Shown piece after piece: positions 55,069 to 64,000 of a stretch of 64,000 nucleotides of DNA. A model generated the notes under the pieces. It was not told the origin of the DNA. It made no database searches and saw only the letters and a list, made by a program, of their open reading frames with translations. This DNA is from Duganella sp. sic0402. GTDB lineage: Bacteria > Pseudomonadota > Gammaproteobacteria > Burkholderiales > Burkholderiaceae_D. Position 1 is the stretch's first letter, and every line of letters begins with the position of its first letter. A program made the position numbers and the translations under genes. The stretch spans positions 496,001 through 560,000 of the forward strand of contig NZ_JAHUWK010000001.1 in the NCBI RefSeq assembly GCF_019219065.1, given 5' to 3'.

Positions 55069-55712
55069 TTTGTCTTGATGATTTTTTGCAGGGTAGGCCA
55101 GATATTGGCCAGGATAATCGGATGCGCCTCGGCCAGCGGGTGCAAGCGGTCCGGCTGGAACAGCTGCGGCTTCTCGGCCACGCCGTCGAGCATGAACGGC
55201 ACCAGTGGCGCCTTGATATCCTTGCTCAGCACGCCATACATGGCAAAAAACTTGTCGGCGTAGTCGCGGCCGTAATTGGGCGGCATCCGCATGCCGATCA
55301 GCATCACCTTGGCGTTAGCCTTGGTGGCGGCCTCATTCATGGCCAGCAGATTGGCTTTGGCGGCGGCCACCGGCAGGCCGCGCAGGCCATCGTTGGCGCC
55401 GAGTTCGATCACCACCAGGTCCGGCTTATGCTTGGCCAGCAGGGCCGGCAGGCGCGAGCGGCCGCCGCTGGTGGTCTCGCCGCTGACGCTGGCGTTGACG
55501 ATCACCGCATCGATGTTATTCTGCTTGAGTTTCTGTTCAGCCAGTGCGACCCAGCCGGTGCCGCGCGACAAACCGTACTCGGCAGATAAGCTATCGCCGA
55601 GCACAAGCACGGTTTTTGGTGCAGAATAGGCGCTCGCCGCTGCCGATAACAGGAGCAGGGCGGCAAAGATACGCAAGATTTTTCCAGATAAACAATTAAA
55701 CTGATTCAGCAT
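55065..55712 (-). CDS. tesA: Periplasmic SGNH esterase/thioesterase TesA
   Basis: The product has 215 residues from the ATG at 55712. It has a signal peptide (ILRIFAALLLLSAAASAYSA) and the four SGNH blocks: GDSLSAEYGL (Ser near residue 40), the Gly block in SGETTSGG, GANDGLRG, and DRLHPL with the catalytic Asp and His. It matches TesA/arylesterases of multifunctional acyl-hydrolases. The start shares CATG with the divergent ATPase gene. An earlier Met at 55745 is unlikely as it adds a polar leader before the signal peptide. Confidence 0.92.
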   Translation of the reverse strand: MLNQFNCLSGKILRIFAALLLLSAAASAYSAPKTVLVLGDSLSAEYGLSRGTGWVALAEQKLKQNNIDAVIVNASVSGETTSGGRSRLPALLAKHKPDLVVIELGANDGLRGLPVAAAKANLLAMNEAATKANAKVMLIGMRMPPNYGRDYADKFFAMYGVLSKDIKAPLVPFMLDGVAEKPQLFQPDRLHPLAEAHPIILANIWPTLQKIIKTK

Positions 55713-56457
55713 GCCCGATTTCCCTAAAGCGTCTACGCAATTCATGCCGGATGGACCGGCCTCGTCGCCATCGCCTGTAGCGGCGGCTCATGTGCAGCCC
55801 GCCATCGCCGTCAGCGGCCTGGCCAAGCGTGTCGCCGATGCGGCTGGCGAACTGACGATCCTGCACGAGGTGGATTTTACCGTGCAAAAGGCTGAGACGC
55901 TGGCCATCGTTGGTGCATCGGGTTCCGGCAAGTCCACCTTGCTCGGCCTGCTGGCCGGCCTGGACACGCCAAGCGCTGGCAAAGTAGTGCTGGACGGCGT
56001 CGACATCTACGCACTGGATGAAGACGGCCGCGCTGCCTTGCGCAAGGAAAAGCTTGGCTTCGTCTTCCAATCCTTCCAGCTGCTGGCGCACCTGACCGCA
56101 GTGGAAAACGTCATGCTGCCGCTGGAACTGGCGGGCATCGCTGGCGCGCGCGACAAGGCTGAAGCCATGCTGGCCCGTGTCGGCCTCTCCAGCCGGCTGA
56201 AGCATTATCCCAAATACCTCTCCGGCGGCGAGCAGCAACGTGTCGCCCTGGCGCGCGCCTTCGTCACCGAACCGCCGCTGCTATTCGCCGACGAACCTAC
56301 CGGCAGCCTCGACGCCGCCACAGGCGAAGCCGTCATCCAGCTGATGTTCGAGCTCAACCGCCAGCACGGCTCCACGCTGGTGCTGGTCACGCACGACCAG
56401 GCCATGGCGGCCCGCTGCGGCCGCACCATCACCATCGCCGCCGGCCGCCTCGTCTAA
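55711..56457 (+). CDS. ybbA: YbbA-like ABC transporter ATPase
   Basis: The 248-residue protein has Walker A GASGSGKST near residue 70, signature LSGGEQQRVALARAF near residue 170, Walker B LLFADEPTG and the H-loop TLVLVTHDQ. This is the LolD/MacB-type ATPase group. Its place opposite tesA matches E. coli ybbA, where the permease YbbP follows. Here no permease follows: the next gene is nnr on the other strand. The first 30 residues are polar and not conserved, so the real start could be at 55744 (MPDGPASS). Confidence 0.88.
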   Translation: MPDFPKASTQFMPDGPASSPSPVAAAHVQPAIAVSGLAKRVADAAGELTILHEVDFTVQKAETLAIVGASGSGKSTLLGLLAGLDTPSAGKVVLDGVDIYALDEDGRAALRKEKLGFVFQSFQLLAHLTAVENVMLPLELAGIAGARDKAEAMLARVGLSSRLKHYPKYLSGGEQQRVALARAFVTEPPLLFADEPTGSLDAATGEAVIQLMFELNRQHGSTLVLVTHDQAMAARCGRTITIAAGRLV

Positions 56458-56468
56458 CACTCGCGGAT

Positions 56469-57980
56469 TTAGCGGGCGTGGTGGTCGACCATGCGATTGA
56501 GGGCGGTGCGGATGGCGGGGATCAGTTCGCCGGCGGTCAGGCCGATCGGGCCGCAGCCTTCGGTGACCAGGACGTCGGCCGCCATGCCGTGCAGCCAGAC
56601 TGCCGCCAGCGCGGCTTCCCATTGCGGCCAGCCTTGCGCCAGTAGCGCGCCGCACAGGCCTGCCAGGACGTCGCCGGTACCGGCTGTCGCCAGCGCCGGG
56701 TTGCCGGTGGTGTTGATGACGGCGTTGCCATTCGGCGCAGTAATGATCGTGCCGGAACCTTTCAGTATGACGATGGCGTTTAATCGGGCAGCCAGCTCGC
56801 GTGCGGCAGATAGCCGGTCAGCTTGTATTTGCGCGATGCTGACATCCAGCAGACGCGCGGCTTCCAGCGGATGGGGCGTGAGGATGGCGCTTGCCGGGCG
56901 TTTGGCCAATGCGCTTTGCAAGCCAGGGGCGGAGGCCAGCAGGTTCAGGGCGTCGGCATCCGCCAGCAAGTTGTTCTCGCTGGCGATGGCGTCCGCCAGC
57001 AGTGCCCGCGCTACGGAGGATGCACCCAGGCCGGGGCCGATCACCAGCGTGGCCTGGCTCAGATCGAAGTCCTGCGCGGCGCGGCACATCAGCTCCGGCT
57101 GGCCGGGATCGGCGGCCAGCGCATCTTCAACAAACAGCGCATAGACTCGGCCTGCGCCGCTGTTGAGCGCCGTGCGTGCCGACAGAATAGGCGCACCGCT
57201 CATGCCGCGTGCGCCGCCAATCACGGCCACATTGCCATAGCTGCCTTTGTGCGAGTTGTGGCGGCGCGCGCGCAAATGCCGCGAGAAGAATTTGACGTCG
57301 TTCAGGTGCAGCCTCGCCGCCGGGAAGTGGCTGGCGTCGATGTCCAGCCGCGCCACGTCAACCAGGCCGGCGTAGTCTCTGCCATCACAGGTGTGCAAGC
57401 CAGGCTTGTTGCCGATGAAGGTGAGTGTATGGGTGGCGCGGATGGCGACACCATCCGGCCCCACCACGCAGCCGGTGTCCGCATCCAGCCCGCTCGGGAC
57501 ATCCAGCGCCAGCACATTGCCGGGCAACCGGTTGATCGTCTCCACCAGTGCCGCCAGCCGGCCGTCAACAGGGCGTTTCAGGCCGATGCCAAACAGGCCA
57601 TCGACCACCAGGTTCCAATCGGTCGCCGCGATGCGCGCGTCATCCATTTCAAGCAGCGGCACTTCGCTGTTACGCGTGCGCTGCTGGGCGGCCTGGCGTT
57701 CGGGCGAGGTCGCGTTAGCGTCGGCCGGTGCGTAATGAACCAGCGCTACCTGCGCACCGGTGTAGGATAGATGTGCGGCCACTTCCATGGCATCGCCGCC
57801 GTTGTCGCCCGGTCCGGCCAGCACCAGCACTTTGGCCAGCTTGGTCGAAAACGGCAGCAGGTCCAGCGCGGCGTTGGCGCCTGCCTGGCCGGCACGCTGC
57901 ATCAGGGCACCCGGCGGCAGCGATAAGGCGGCCGCACGTTCGATGGCGCGCACCTCGGCGACGGTGTAGAGTGGATTCAT
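56469..57980 (-). CDS. nnr: Bifunctional NAD(P)H-hydrate epimerase and ADP-dependent dehydratase
   Basis: The 503-residue protein repairs hydrated NADH and NADPH. The N-terminal YjeF_N-like epimerase domain contains [18 protein letters not shown] near residue 52 and the C-terminal kinase-like dehydratase domain contains [11 protein letters not shown] and [13 protein letters not shown] near residue 445. Both domains appear complete. It is divergent from the fused hydantoinase gene, with about 105 bases between. In E. coli the same domain order is found in YjeF/NnrDE. Confidence 0.94.
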   Translation of the reverse strand: MNPLYTVAEVRAIERAAALSLPPGALMQRAGQAGANAALDLLPFSTKLAKVLVLAGPGDNGGDAMEVAAHLSYTGAQVALVHYAPADANATSPERQAAQQRTRNSEVPLLEMDDARIAATDWNLVVDGLFGIGLKRPVDGRLAALVETINRLPGNVLALDVPSGLDADTGCVVGPDGVAIRATHTLTFIGNKPGLHTCDGRDYAGLVDVARLDIDASHFPAARLHLNDVKFFSRHLRARRHNSHKGSYGNVAVIGGARGMSGAPILSARTALNSGAGRVYALFVEDALAADPGQPELMCRAAQDFDLSQATLVIGPGLGASSVARALLADAIASENNLLADADALNLLASAPGLQSALAKRPASAILTPHPLEAARLLDVSIAQIQADRLSAARELAARLNAIVILKGSGTIITAPNGNAVINTTGNPALATAGTGDVLAGLCGALLAQGWPQWEAALAAVWLHGMAADVLVTEGCGPIGLTAGELIPAIRTALNRMVDHHAR

Positions 57981-58085
57981 CGTGCCATTTTAGCATCTGT
58001 GTTCTATAAAGTTTATACAAAGGCCACTGGCAAGCCACACTCCCGGCGCACTACAATAGGCGCTTCACAGCTTAGCGAGGCATGC

Positions 58086-61000
58086 ATGGATTGGCAATTC
58101 TGGGTAGACCGGGGCGGCACGTTTACCGACATCGTGGCGCGCGCGCCGGACGGCCGGCTACGCACGCTGAAGCTGCTGTCCGAAAATCCTGAACACTACG
58201 CCGACGCCGCGATTGCCGGCATCCGTCAGCTGATGGGCGTCGCCCAAGGCGAGCCGATTCCGGTGGCGCAGATCGGCGCGGTGAAGATGGGCACTACAGT
58301 CGCCACCAATGCGCTGCTGGAGCGCAAAGGCGAGCCAACCGCGCTGGCCATCACGCGCGGCTTCCGCGACGCGCTGCGCATCGCTTACCAGAACCGGCCA
58401 CGCCTGTTCGACCGCCGTATCCTGCTGCCGGAACTGCTCTACAGCCATGTGATCGAAATCGATGAGCGCATCGGCGCGCATGGCGACACCGTGACCGAAC
58501 TCGATCTGGACGCGGCCCGCACCGGACTGGCGCAAGCTTACGCGCAAGGCCTGCGCTCGCTGGCGGTGGTGTTCATGCACGGCTACCGCTATCACGCGCA
58601 CGAGGCCAAGGTTGCCCAACTGGCGCGCGAGATCGGCTTCACACAGGTATCGGTATCGCACAACATCAGCCCGATGATGAAGCTGGTGGCGCGCGGCGAC
58701 ACGACCGTGGTCGATGCCTATCTGTCGCCGATCCTGCGCCGCTATGTCGACCAGGTAGCCAGTGAACTGCCGGGCGTGAACCTGCAATTCATGCAATCGA
58801 ATGGCGGCCTGACCGACGCGCGCGCCTTCCAGGGCAAGGATTCGATCCTGAGCGGCCCGGCCGGCGGCATCGTCGGCATGGTGCGCGCGTCCAAGCTGGC
58901 GGGCTTCGACAAGGTGATCGGCTTCGACATGGGCGGCACTTCGACCGACGTGTCGCACTACTCGGGCGAATTCGAGCGGGTGTTTGAAACCCAGGTGGCC
59001 GGCGTACGCATGCGCGCGCCGATGATGAGTATCCACACCGTCGCGGCGGGCGGCGGTTCGATCCTGCATTTCGACGGCAGCCGCTATCGCGTCGGACCTG
59101 ATAGCGCGGGCGCCAATCCCGGCCCGGCCAGCTATCGGCGTGGCGGTCCGTTGGCGGTCACCGACTGCAACGTCATGCTGGGAAAAATCCAGCCGCAGCA
59201 TTTCCCGCAGCTGTTCGGCGCCGACGGCAAGCAGCCGCTGGACGCCGCCGCCGTGCGCGCGCGCTTTGCCGAGATGGCGGCCGAGATCGCCGCTGCCACC
59301 GGCACTGACACCACGCCAGAGCAGGTGGCCGAAGGCTTCCTCGATATCGCGGTCGGCAATATGGCCAACGCCATCAAGCAGATTTCCGTGCAGCGCGGCC
59401 ACGACGTCACTGAATATGCGCTGACCAGCTTTGGCGGCGCTGGCGGGCAGCACGCCTGCCTGGTGGCCGATGCGCTGGGCATGAAGACCGTCTTCGTCCA
59501 TTCGCTGGCGGGCGTGATGTCGGCGTATGGCATGGGCCTGGCCGATCAGGCGGCGATGCGCGAGGCGGCGGTGGAGCTGAAACTCAGTGCGGATGCACAC
59601 GCTGAACTGGAAACGCGCCTGCAAGCGCTCGGACGCCAGGCGCGCGCCGATTTGCATGACCAGCAGGTTGACGACGCACGCATCTCGCTGATCCGCCGCG
59701 TGCACCTGCGCTACGAAGGCACGGATACCGCGCTGATCGTGCTGTTCGATACGCTGGAATCGATGCAGCGGCAGTTTGAAACGGCATACCGCAAGCGCTA
59801 CTCCTTCCTGATGCAGTCGCGCGCGCTGATCGTGGAGGCGGTGTCGGTGGAGGCGGTCGGCAAGTCCGACGCGCCTTCCGAAACGGTGGAGCCGGCGCCG
59901 CGCCGCGTCTCCGGCCTGACGCCGCATGCGGTCGCGCCGATGTACAGCGGCGGACAGTGGCGCCAGACCAGCTTGTACCAGCGCTCCGCCACACGCATAG
60001 GCGACATCATCAAGGGTCCGGCGATTATCGCCGAGTCGAACGCCACCACCATCGTGGAAAGCGGCTGGCAGGCGGAAGTCTCGCTGCACGACCATCTGGT
60101 GCTGAAACGCGTGGCGGCCTTGCCGGAGCGGCGCGCGATCGGCACCACGGCCGATCCGGTGATGCTGGAGATTTTCAACAACCTGTTCATGTCGATCGCC
60201 GAGCAAATGGGCCTGCGGCTGCAGAACACCGCCCACTCGGTCAATATCAAGGAGCGGTTGGACTTCAGCTGCGCCATCTTCGACGCAGACGGCAACCTGA
60301 TCGCCAATGCGCCGCATATGCCGGTGCACCTCGGCTCCATGGGCGAGAGCATCAAGACCGTGATGCACGAAAACGCAGGCCGCATGCGGGCTGGCGATGT
60401 GTTCATGCTTAACGACCCATACAACGGCGGCACGCACCTGCCCGACGTTACCGTGATCACCCCGGTGTTCGATCAGGCTGGCGCGCGCATTCTGTTCTAT
60501 GTCGGCTCGCGCGGCCATCATGCCGACATCGGCGGCACCACGCCCGGCTCGATGCCGCCGGATTCGCGCGTGATCGAAGAAGAGGGTGTGTTGATCAACA
60601 ACTTCAAGCTGGTCGATGGCGGCCAGCTGCGCGAAGCAGAAACGCGCGCCTTGCTGGCCGGCGCGCAGCATCCGGCGCGCAATCCGGACCAGAACCTGGC
60701 CGACCTGCGCGCGCAGATCGCCGCCAACCAGAAAGGCGTCGACGAATTGCACAAGATGGTGGCGCACTTTGGCCTGGACGTGGTGCAAGCCTATATGGGC
60801 CATGTGCAGGACAACGCCGAGGAAGCGGTGCGGCGCGTTATCAGCGCCTTGCAGGATGGCGGGTTCACGCTGCCGCTGGATAACGGCGCGCAGATCCAGG
60901 TGGCCGTCCGCGTCGATCACGCCTCGCGCAGCGCGGAGATTGATTTCGGCGGCACTTCGGCGCAGCTGGACAACAACTTCAACGCGCCGTCGGCGGTGTG

Positions 61001-61682
61001 CATGGCGGCGGTGCTGTACGTGTTCCGCACGCTGGTGGATGACGAGATTCCGCTCAACGCCGGCTGCCTGAAACCGCTGAAGGTGCTGATACCACCGGGT
61101 TCGATGCTGAATCCGCGCTATCCGGCGTCGGTCGTCTCGGGCAATGTGGAAACCTCGACCTGCATCACCAACGCGCTGTATGGCGCGCTGGGCGTGATGG
61201 CGGCGGCGCAGGGCACGATGAACAACTTCACCTTTGGTAATGCGAAGTACCAGTATTACGAAACCATCAGCGGCGGCTCCGGCGCGGGCGAGGGCTTCGA
61301 CGGCACCTCGGTGGTGCAGACCAATATGACCAATTCGCGCCTGACCGATCCGGAAATACTGGAGTTCCGCTTCCCGGTGCGGCTGGACAGCTACGCCATC
61401 CGCGAAGGCAGCGGCGGGGCGGGGCGCTGGCGCGGCGGCAACGGCGGTGTGCGCAAAGTCCGCTTCCTGGAAGCGATGACCGCCGCGATCCTGTCCAACA
61501 ACCGCATCCACGCGCCGTTCGGCATGGCTGGCGGCGAGCCGGGCGCGCTGGGCCGCAACAGCGTACAGCGCGCCGATGGCAGCATGGAGCAACTGGGTCA
61601 CATCGGCAAGACCGATATGCAGCCGGGCGACGTGTTCATCATCGAAACGCCGGGCGGCGGCGGCTTCGGGACGTCAGGCTGA
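58086..61682 (+). CDS. Fused hydantoinase/5-oxoprolinase (HyuA-HyuB)
   Basis: The protein has 1198 residues from the ATG at 58086, preceded by GAGG. The HyuA half (about 1-690) shows the actin-like ATP site [12 protein letters not shown] near the start and [14 protein letters not shown] near residue 280. The HyuB half (about 695-1195) shows [27 protein letters not shown] and [11 protein letters not shown]. Single-chain fusions of this layout include 5-oxoprolinases, which hydrolyse 5-oxoproline to glutamate with ATP; hydantoin hydrolysis is the other option. The next genes are a small membrane protein and a GumN-family protein, neither of which suggests the substrate. Confidence 0.88.
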   Translation: MDWQFWVDRGGTFTDIVARAPDGRLRTLKLLSENPEHYADAAIAGIRQLMGVAQGEPIPVAQIGAVKMGTTVATNALLERKGEPTALAITRGFRDALRIAYQNRPRLFDRRILLPELLYSHVIEIDERIGAHGDTVTELDLDAARTGLAQAYAQGLRSLAVVFMHGYRYHAHEAKVAQLAREIGFTQVSVSHNISPMMKLVARGDTTVVDAYLSPILRRYVDQVASELPGVNLQFMQSNGGLTDARAFQGKDSILSGPAGGIVGMVRASKLAGFDKVIGFDMGGTSTDVSHYSGEFERVFETQVAGVRMRAPMMSIHTVAAGGGSILHFDGSRYRVGPDSAGANPGPASYRRGGPLAVTDCNVMLGKIQPQHFPQLFGADGKQPLDAAAVRARFAEMAAEIAAATGTDTTPEQVAEGFLDIAVGNMANAIKQISVQRGHDVTEYALTSFGGAGGQHACLVADALGMKTVFVHSLAGVMSAYGMGLADQAAMREAAVELKLSADAHAELETRLQALGRQARADLHDQQVDDARISLIRRVHLRYEGTDTALIVLFDTLESMQRQFETAYRKRYSFLMQSRALIVEAVSVEAVGKSDAPSETVEPAPRRVSGLTPHAVAPMYSGGQWRQTSLYQRSATRIGDIIKGPAIIAESNATTIVESGWQAEVSLHDHLVLKRVAALPERRAIGTTADPVMLEIFNNLFMSIAEQMGLRLQNTAHSVNIKERLDFSCAIFDADGNLIANAPHMPVHLGSMGESIKTVMHENAGRMRAGDVFMLNDPYNGGTHLPDVTVITPVFDQAGARILFYVGSRGHHADIGGTTPGSMPPDSRVIEEEGVLINNFKLVDGGQLREAETRALLAGAQHPARNPDQNLADLRAQIAANQKGVDELHKMVAHFGLDVVQAYMGHVQDNAEEAVRRVISALQDGGFTLPLDNGAQIQVAVRVDHASRSAEIDFGGTSAQLDNNFNAPSAVCMAAVLYVFRTLVDDEIPLNAGCLKPLKVLIPPGSMLNPRYPASVVSGNVETSTCITNALYGALGVMAAAQGTMNNFTFGNAKYQYYETISGGSGAGEGFDGTSVVQTNMTNSRLTDPEILEFRFPVRLDSYAIREGSGGAGRWRGGNGGVRKVRFLEAMTAAILSNNRIHAPFGMAGGEPGALGRNSVQRADGSMEQLGHIGKTDMQPGDVFIIETPGGGGFGTSG

Positions 61683-61799
61683 TCAGGGGGCGCCAAACGA
61701 TACCCTGGGCATCGAAATCCGCCACCTCCCATTCGGGGCTTGTTCTGTGCTCGCTGGGCGACGTACAGTTGAATTTTAGACAGGTAACAGGAGGAAACA

Positions 61800-61940
61800 A
61801 TGCGCACACTACTGAGGATGTTCCAATCCCCCAGCTCGCCGCGCGCCGCCATCCTGTCCGCCTTTCTGCTCTGCGGTTTGTATTTTGTTTCCTGGTATTT
61901 CATCAGCCACTGCTTAGCCAGTGGCGTAATCGCTTTCTGA
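61800..61940 (+). CDS. 46-residue membrane protein, unknown
   Basis: An ATG at 61800 with an excellent ribosome-binding site (AGGAGG 5 bases upstream) opens a short gene ending at the TGA at 61938-61940. The product has a basic N-terminus (MRTLLRMFQ) and one hydrophobic helix, about residues 17-38 (AILSAFLLCGLYFVSWYFI), with a single Trp and two Cys. It precedes the gumN-like gene by 12 bases, so the two are probably one operon. I do not recognise it. Confidence 0.6.
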   Translation: MRTLLRMFQSPSSPRAAILSAFLLCGLYFVSWYFISHCLASGVIAF

Positions 61941-61952
61941 TCAAGGACCCCG

Positions 61953-62954
61953 ATGCTCAAACGCCTGCTGCCCACGCTGCTCCTGCTGCTGCCCCTGACC
62001 GCCGCGATGGCGCAAGAGGAAACGCCACCCGCCGCCGAGGCGCCCGCCGAAGGGGAGTCGATTTTGCTGGTTGGCCAGCGTCCCGGTCCGGGCTTGTGGA
62101 AAGTCAGCAAGGGCGATCACGTTTTGTGGGTGTTCGGCACCTACTCGCCGCTGCCGGAAAAAATGGAGTGGCGCTCGCAGCAGGCAGAGGCCATCCTGGC
62201 GCAGTCCCAGGAGTATCTGGCGCCGCCGGGTGCGCGTTTCCACATCGGCTTCTTCAAAGGTTTGACCATGTTGCCGACACTGATAGGCCTGGAGAAAAAT
62301 CCCGATGGCGCCACCTTGCAGGAGGTCTTGCCAGCCGATGTCTACGCCCGCTGGCAGCCGCTGAGGGAAAAATACCTGGCTAAGAATAGCGGCATCGAGC
62401 GCGAGCGGCCAATCTTTGCCGCGCAAAAATTGTATGAGGCCGGCTTGACGCAGGCTGGCCTGACGCGCGGCTCCGCGGTCAACAAGAAAATCGACGGCAT
62501 CGTCAAACAGTACAAAATCAAGACCACGCATACCAGCATCGATCTGGATACCAGCAACGCCCGCGAGGCACTGGGCGATTTCAAGAAGTCGCAATTGGCC
62601 GATACCGTGTGCTTCACCAAAACGCTGGATCGCCTGGAGGCCGATCTTGACGCGATGCGGGTGCGCGCCAACGCCTGGGCCAAGGGCGATATCGAAGTGA
62701 TCCAGAAACTCAGCTTCCCCGATAACAAAGCCGCTTGCGATGACGCCATGCTGAATGCGGAGTTCGTCAAGAAGCAGCCGGCATTACAGAATGTGAAGGA
62801 GCGGGTGCAAACGGCCTGGCTGAGCGCGGCCGAAAAAGCCCTGGATCGCAACACCACCAGCTTCGCTCTGCTCAACATGACCGACATTTTAGGCAGCAAT
62901 AGCTATCTGAACGCGCTGAAAGCCAAGGGCTACGAAGTCGTCAGCCCGGATTAA
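61953..62954 (+). CDS. TraB/GumN-family protein
   Basis: The 333-residue protein has a signal peptide (MLKRLLPTLLLLLPLTAAMAQ) and the TraB/GumN domain: ILLVGQRPGPGLWKVSKGDHVLWVFG at the start of the mature form, LAPPGARFHIGFFKG, and conserved C-terminal RNxxW-like (VRANAWAKGDIE) with a Cys in ADTVCF. The family includes GumN proteins of polysaccharide gene clusters and predicted zinc hydrolases, but the reaction is not clear. Its last 4 bases overlap the convergent TPR gene. Confidence 0.85.
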   Translation: MLKRLLPTLLLLLPLTAAMAQEETPPAAEAPAEGESILLVGQRPGPGLWKVSKGDHVLWVFGTYSPLPEKMEWRSQQAEAILAQSQEYLAPPGARFHIGFFKGLTMLPTLIGLEKNPDGATLQEVLPADVYARWQPLREKYLAKNSGIERERPIFAAQKLYEAGLTQAGLTRGSAVNKKIDGIVKQYKIKTTHTSIDLDTSNAREALGDFKKSQLADTVCFTKTLDRLEADLDAMRVRANAWAKGDIEVIQKLSFPDNKAACDDAMLNAEFVKKQPALQNVKERVQTAWLSAAEKALDRNTTSFALLNMTDILGSNSYLNALKAKGYEVVSPD

Positions 62955-64000
62955 GCGACTGCCGAAATACCGTACTTGCGCTGGGTGTGGTGATATTGCG
63001 CCGTCAGCACTTCCAGCGACGGATGCGCCGGGTCGAGGCGGCGCATGCGTTCCAGCAGGAAGTGGCATTGCTCGCCCAGCGGCGCTTCCCAGCCCAGGTC
63101 GTCCAGCTGCTTGAGGATGGCCGAGGCGGCGGCCGGCAGCAGCGACATATTGCCCGGCGCCTTGCGCAGTCCGGCATTCAGCGTATCCACCGCCGCACGC
63201 AGGTCGCCGTGTGCGCGCTGGTCGCTGGCGTGCGCCAGCAATTCGTCCACCTGGATCTTGATCTGCTCGCCCATGCCTTGCGCCAGGTCGTGCCGGCCAG
63301 CTTTTTCAAACACTTCCACTGCGTCGTCCATTGAGACGCCGCTTTCGGTATCGTTCATCAGGTTCAGCATCAGGTCGGATGCCTGCTGGTCCAGCTTGAC
63401 GCTCAGACAGCTGTGCACCAGGCCGATTTTCAGACCGGTCGACAGGCCACGGCTGCCGGCCACCGCGTTCACCGCGTTGGTCAGCTCGCTGGCGGCGGCG
63501 CTCAGGTTGCCGGCCATTTCCTGCACCAGCCCGGCGGCGATGGCGCGGCACACGTCCAGATTCGGGCTGCTGCGCAAGGAGCGCTCCATGTCGCGGATTA
63601 CGCCGCTGGCCTGGTTGGCGTCGCCTTTCTTGACCAGCGTTTTGACCAGCTTGACGTGGTCTTCCGGATCGCGGAACTCGGAATACTTGGCCTTGGCCAC
63701 CACCTGCTTGAAGGCTTTCTCGGCCACGCCGACATCGCCGGTTTCAAACGCCACTTCGCCCAGGTGGCGTAGCCGGCGCACCATATGCGGCGAAATCTGC
63801 ACCGCGTCTTCAAGGACTTTCTTGGCCGACTCCTGCTGGCCCAGCGCCTCGTGGGTGCGCGCCAGCAGGTCGTAGGCGGCCATGTAGCGCGGATTCTGCT
63901 CCAGCAGCAGTTGCAGGGTTTCCTGGGCTTCTGCGTATTTGTGCAGGCCGTAGCGGCAGCGTGCCAATCCGAGATGCGCCCAGGCGATGGGGCGGGTCAT
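62951..64000 (-). CDS. TPR-repeat protein, C-terminal part (cut by window edge)
   Basis: The 349 codons visible on the minus strand are the C-terminal part of a larger protein; the Met at 64000 is probably internal because the preceding sequence is cut off. Tetratricopeptide units are clear near the N-terminal end (WAHLGLARCRYGLHKYAEA, then AAYDLLARTHEALGQQESA and RRLRHLGEVAFETGDVGVA). Similar C-terminal regions occur in proteobacterial response regulators with an N-terminal receiver domain followed by TPRs, so this may be a REC-TPR protein; the receiver domain would lie beyond the window. The stop overlaps the gumN-like gene by 4 bases. Confidence 0.7.
   Translation of the reverse strand: MTRPIAWAHLGLARCRYGLHKYAEAQETLQLLLEQNPRYMAAYDLLARTHEALGQQESAKKVLEDAVQISPHMVRRLRHLGEVAFETGDVGVAEKAFKQVVAKAKYSEFRDPEDHVKLVKTLVKKGDANQASGVIRDMERSLRSSPNLDVCRAIAAGLVQEMAGNLSAAASELTNAVNAVAGSRGLSTGLKIGLVHSCLSVKLDQQASDLMLNLMNDTESGVSMDDAVEVFEKAGRHDLAQGMGEQIKIQVDELLAHASDQRAHGDLRAAVDTLNAGLRKAPGNMSLLPAAASAILKQLDDLGWEAPLGEQCHFLLERMRRLDPAHPSLEVLTAQYHHTQRKYGISAVA

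Noticed and set aside
58158..61601. 1147-codon open frame on the minus strand opposite the hydantoinase gene
   Set aside because: Shadow frame caused by GC-rich third codon positions; no motifs, and the plus-strand gene has full family motifs.

Overview
The window reads as chromosomal DNA of a GC-rich betaproteobacterium, most likely Burkholderiales, family Oxalobacteraceae (Massilia/Duganella/Janthinobacterium type). This is inferred from gene content: PEP-CTERM proteins, the squalene genes hpnC/hpnD/hpnE, epimerase-type threonine dehydrogenase next to kbl, mnmH, several GGDEF/EAL proteins, and the tig-clpP-clpX-lon-hupB block. No database search was possible. No gap longer than about 300 bases lacks a gene.

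Layout. 1-5.2 kb: a UvrD-like helicase cut by the window edge, a LacI-family regulator, a YegD-like Hsp70, a DnaQ-like exonuclease and an 11-repeat Sel1 protein. 5.3-8.3 kb: an accessory, partly AT-rich island with an exported hypothetical protein, two genes that look frameshifted, and several small membrane or soluble orphans, ending in a bipartite hairpin repeat. 8.5-8.9 kb: two near-identical Flp-type pilins. 9-14 kb: an EAL-CBS-GGDEF protein, then a cupredoxin gene coupled to a HAMP-GGDEF-EAL protein. 14-19.4 kb: prolyl oligopeptidase, an ammonium transporter behind a good sigma-54 promoter, and two paralogous PEP-CTERM proteins. 19.4-23.7 kb: an XRE-cupin regulator divergent from kbl-tdh-sdaA, which would convert threonine and serine to acetyl-CoA, glycine and pyruvate. 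23.7-30 kb: an M56/BlaI pair divergent from a cytochrome c-FTR1 iron permease, then a large GAF-GGDEF-EAL protein.

30-36 kb: thrC-moeA-moaD, a flavoprotein, and a DUF1700/DUF2807 pair. 36.4-40.2 kb: hpnE-hpnD and hpnC, split by a small lipoprotein gene on the other strand. 40.3-44.5 kb: an RND efflux adaptor and pump without an outer-membrane channel. 44.7-54 kb: the protein quality-control block tRNA-Leu, tig, clpP, clpX, lon, hupB, tRNA-Val, two tRNA-Asp and ppiD. 54-58 kb: mnmH-tesA divergent from a YbbA-like ABC ATPase, then the bifunctional NAD(P)HX repair enzyme. 58-64 kb: a fused HyuA-HyuB/5-oxoprolinase, a 46-residue membrane protein, a TraB/GumN-family protein and a TPR protein cut by the window edge.

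Most of the window is conserved housekeeping DNA. The parts most worth a second look are the 6.1-8.3 kb island with two apparent one-base frameshifts, the bipartite hairpin repeat found at 8.3 and 46.2 kb, the cupredoxin/GGDEF-EAL pair, the M56/BlaI operator shared with an iron permease, and several clear regulatory sites (sigma-54 at amt, BlaI palindrome, kbl operator, ppiD leader hairpin).
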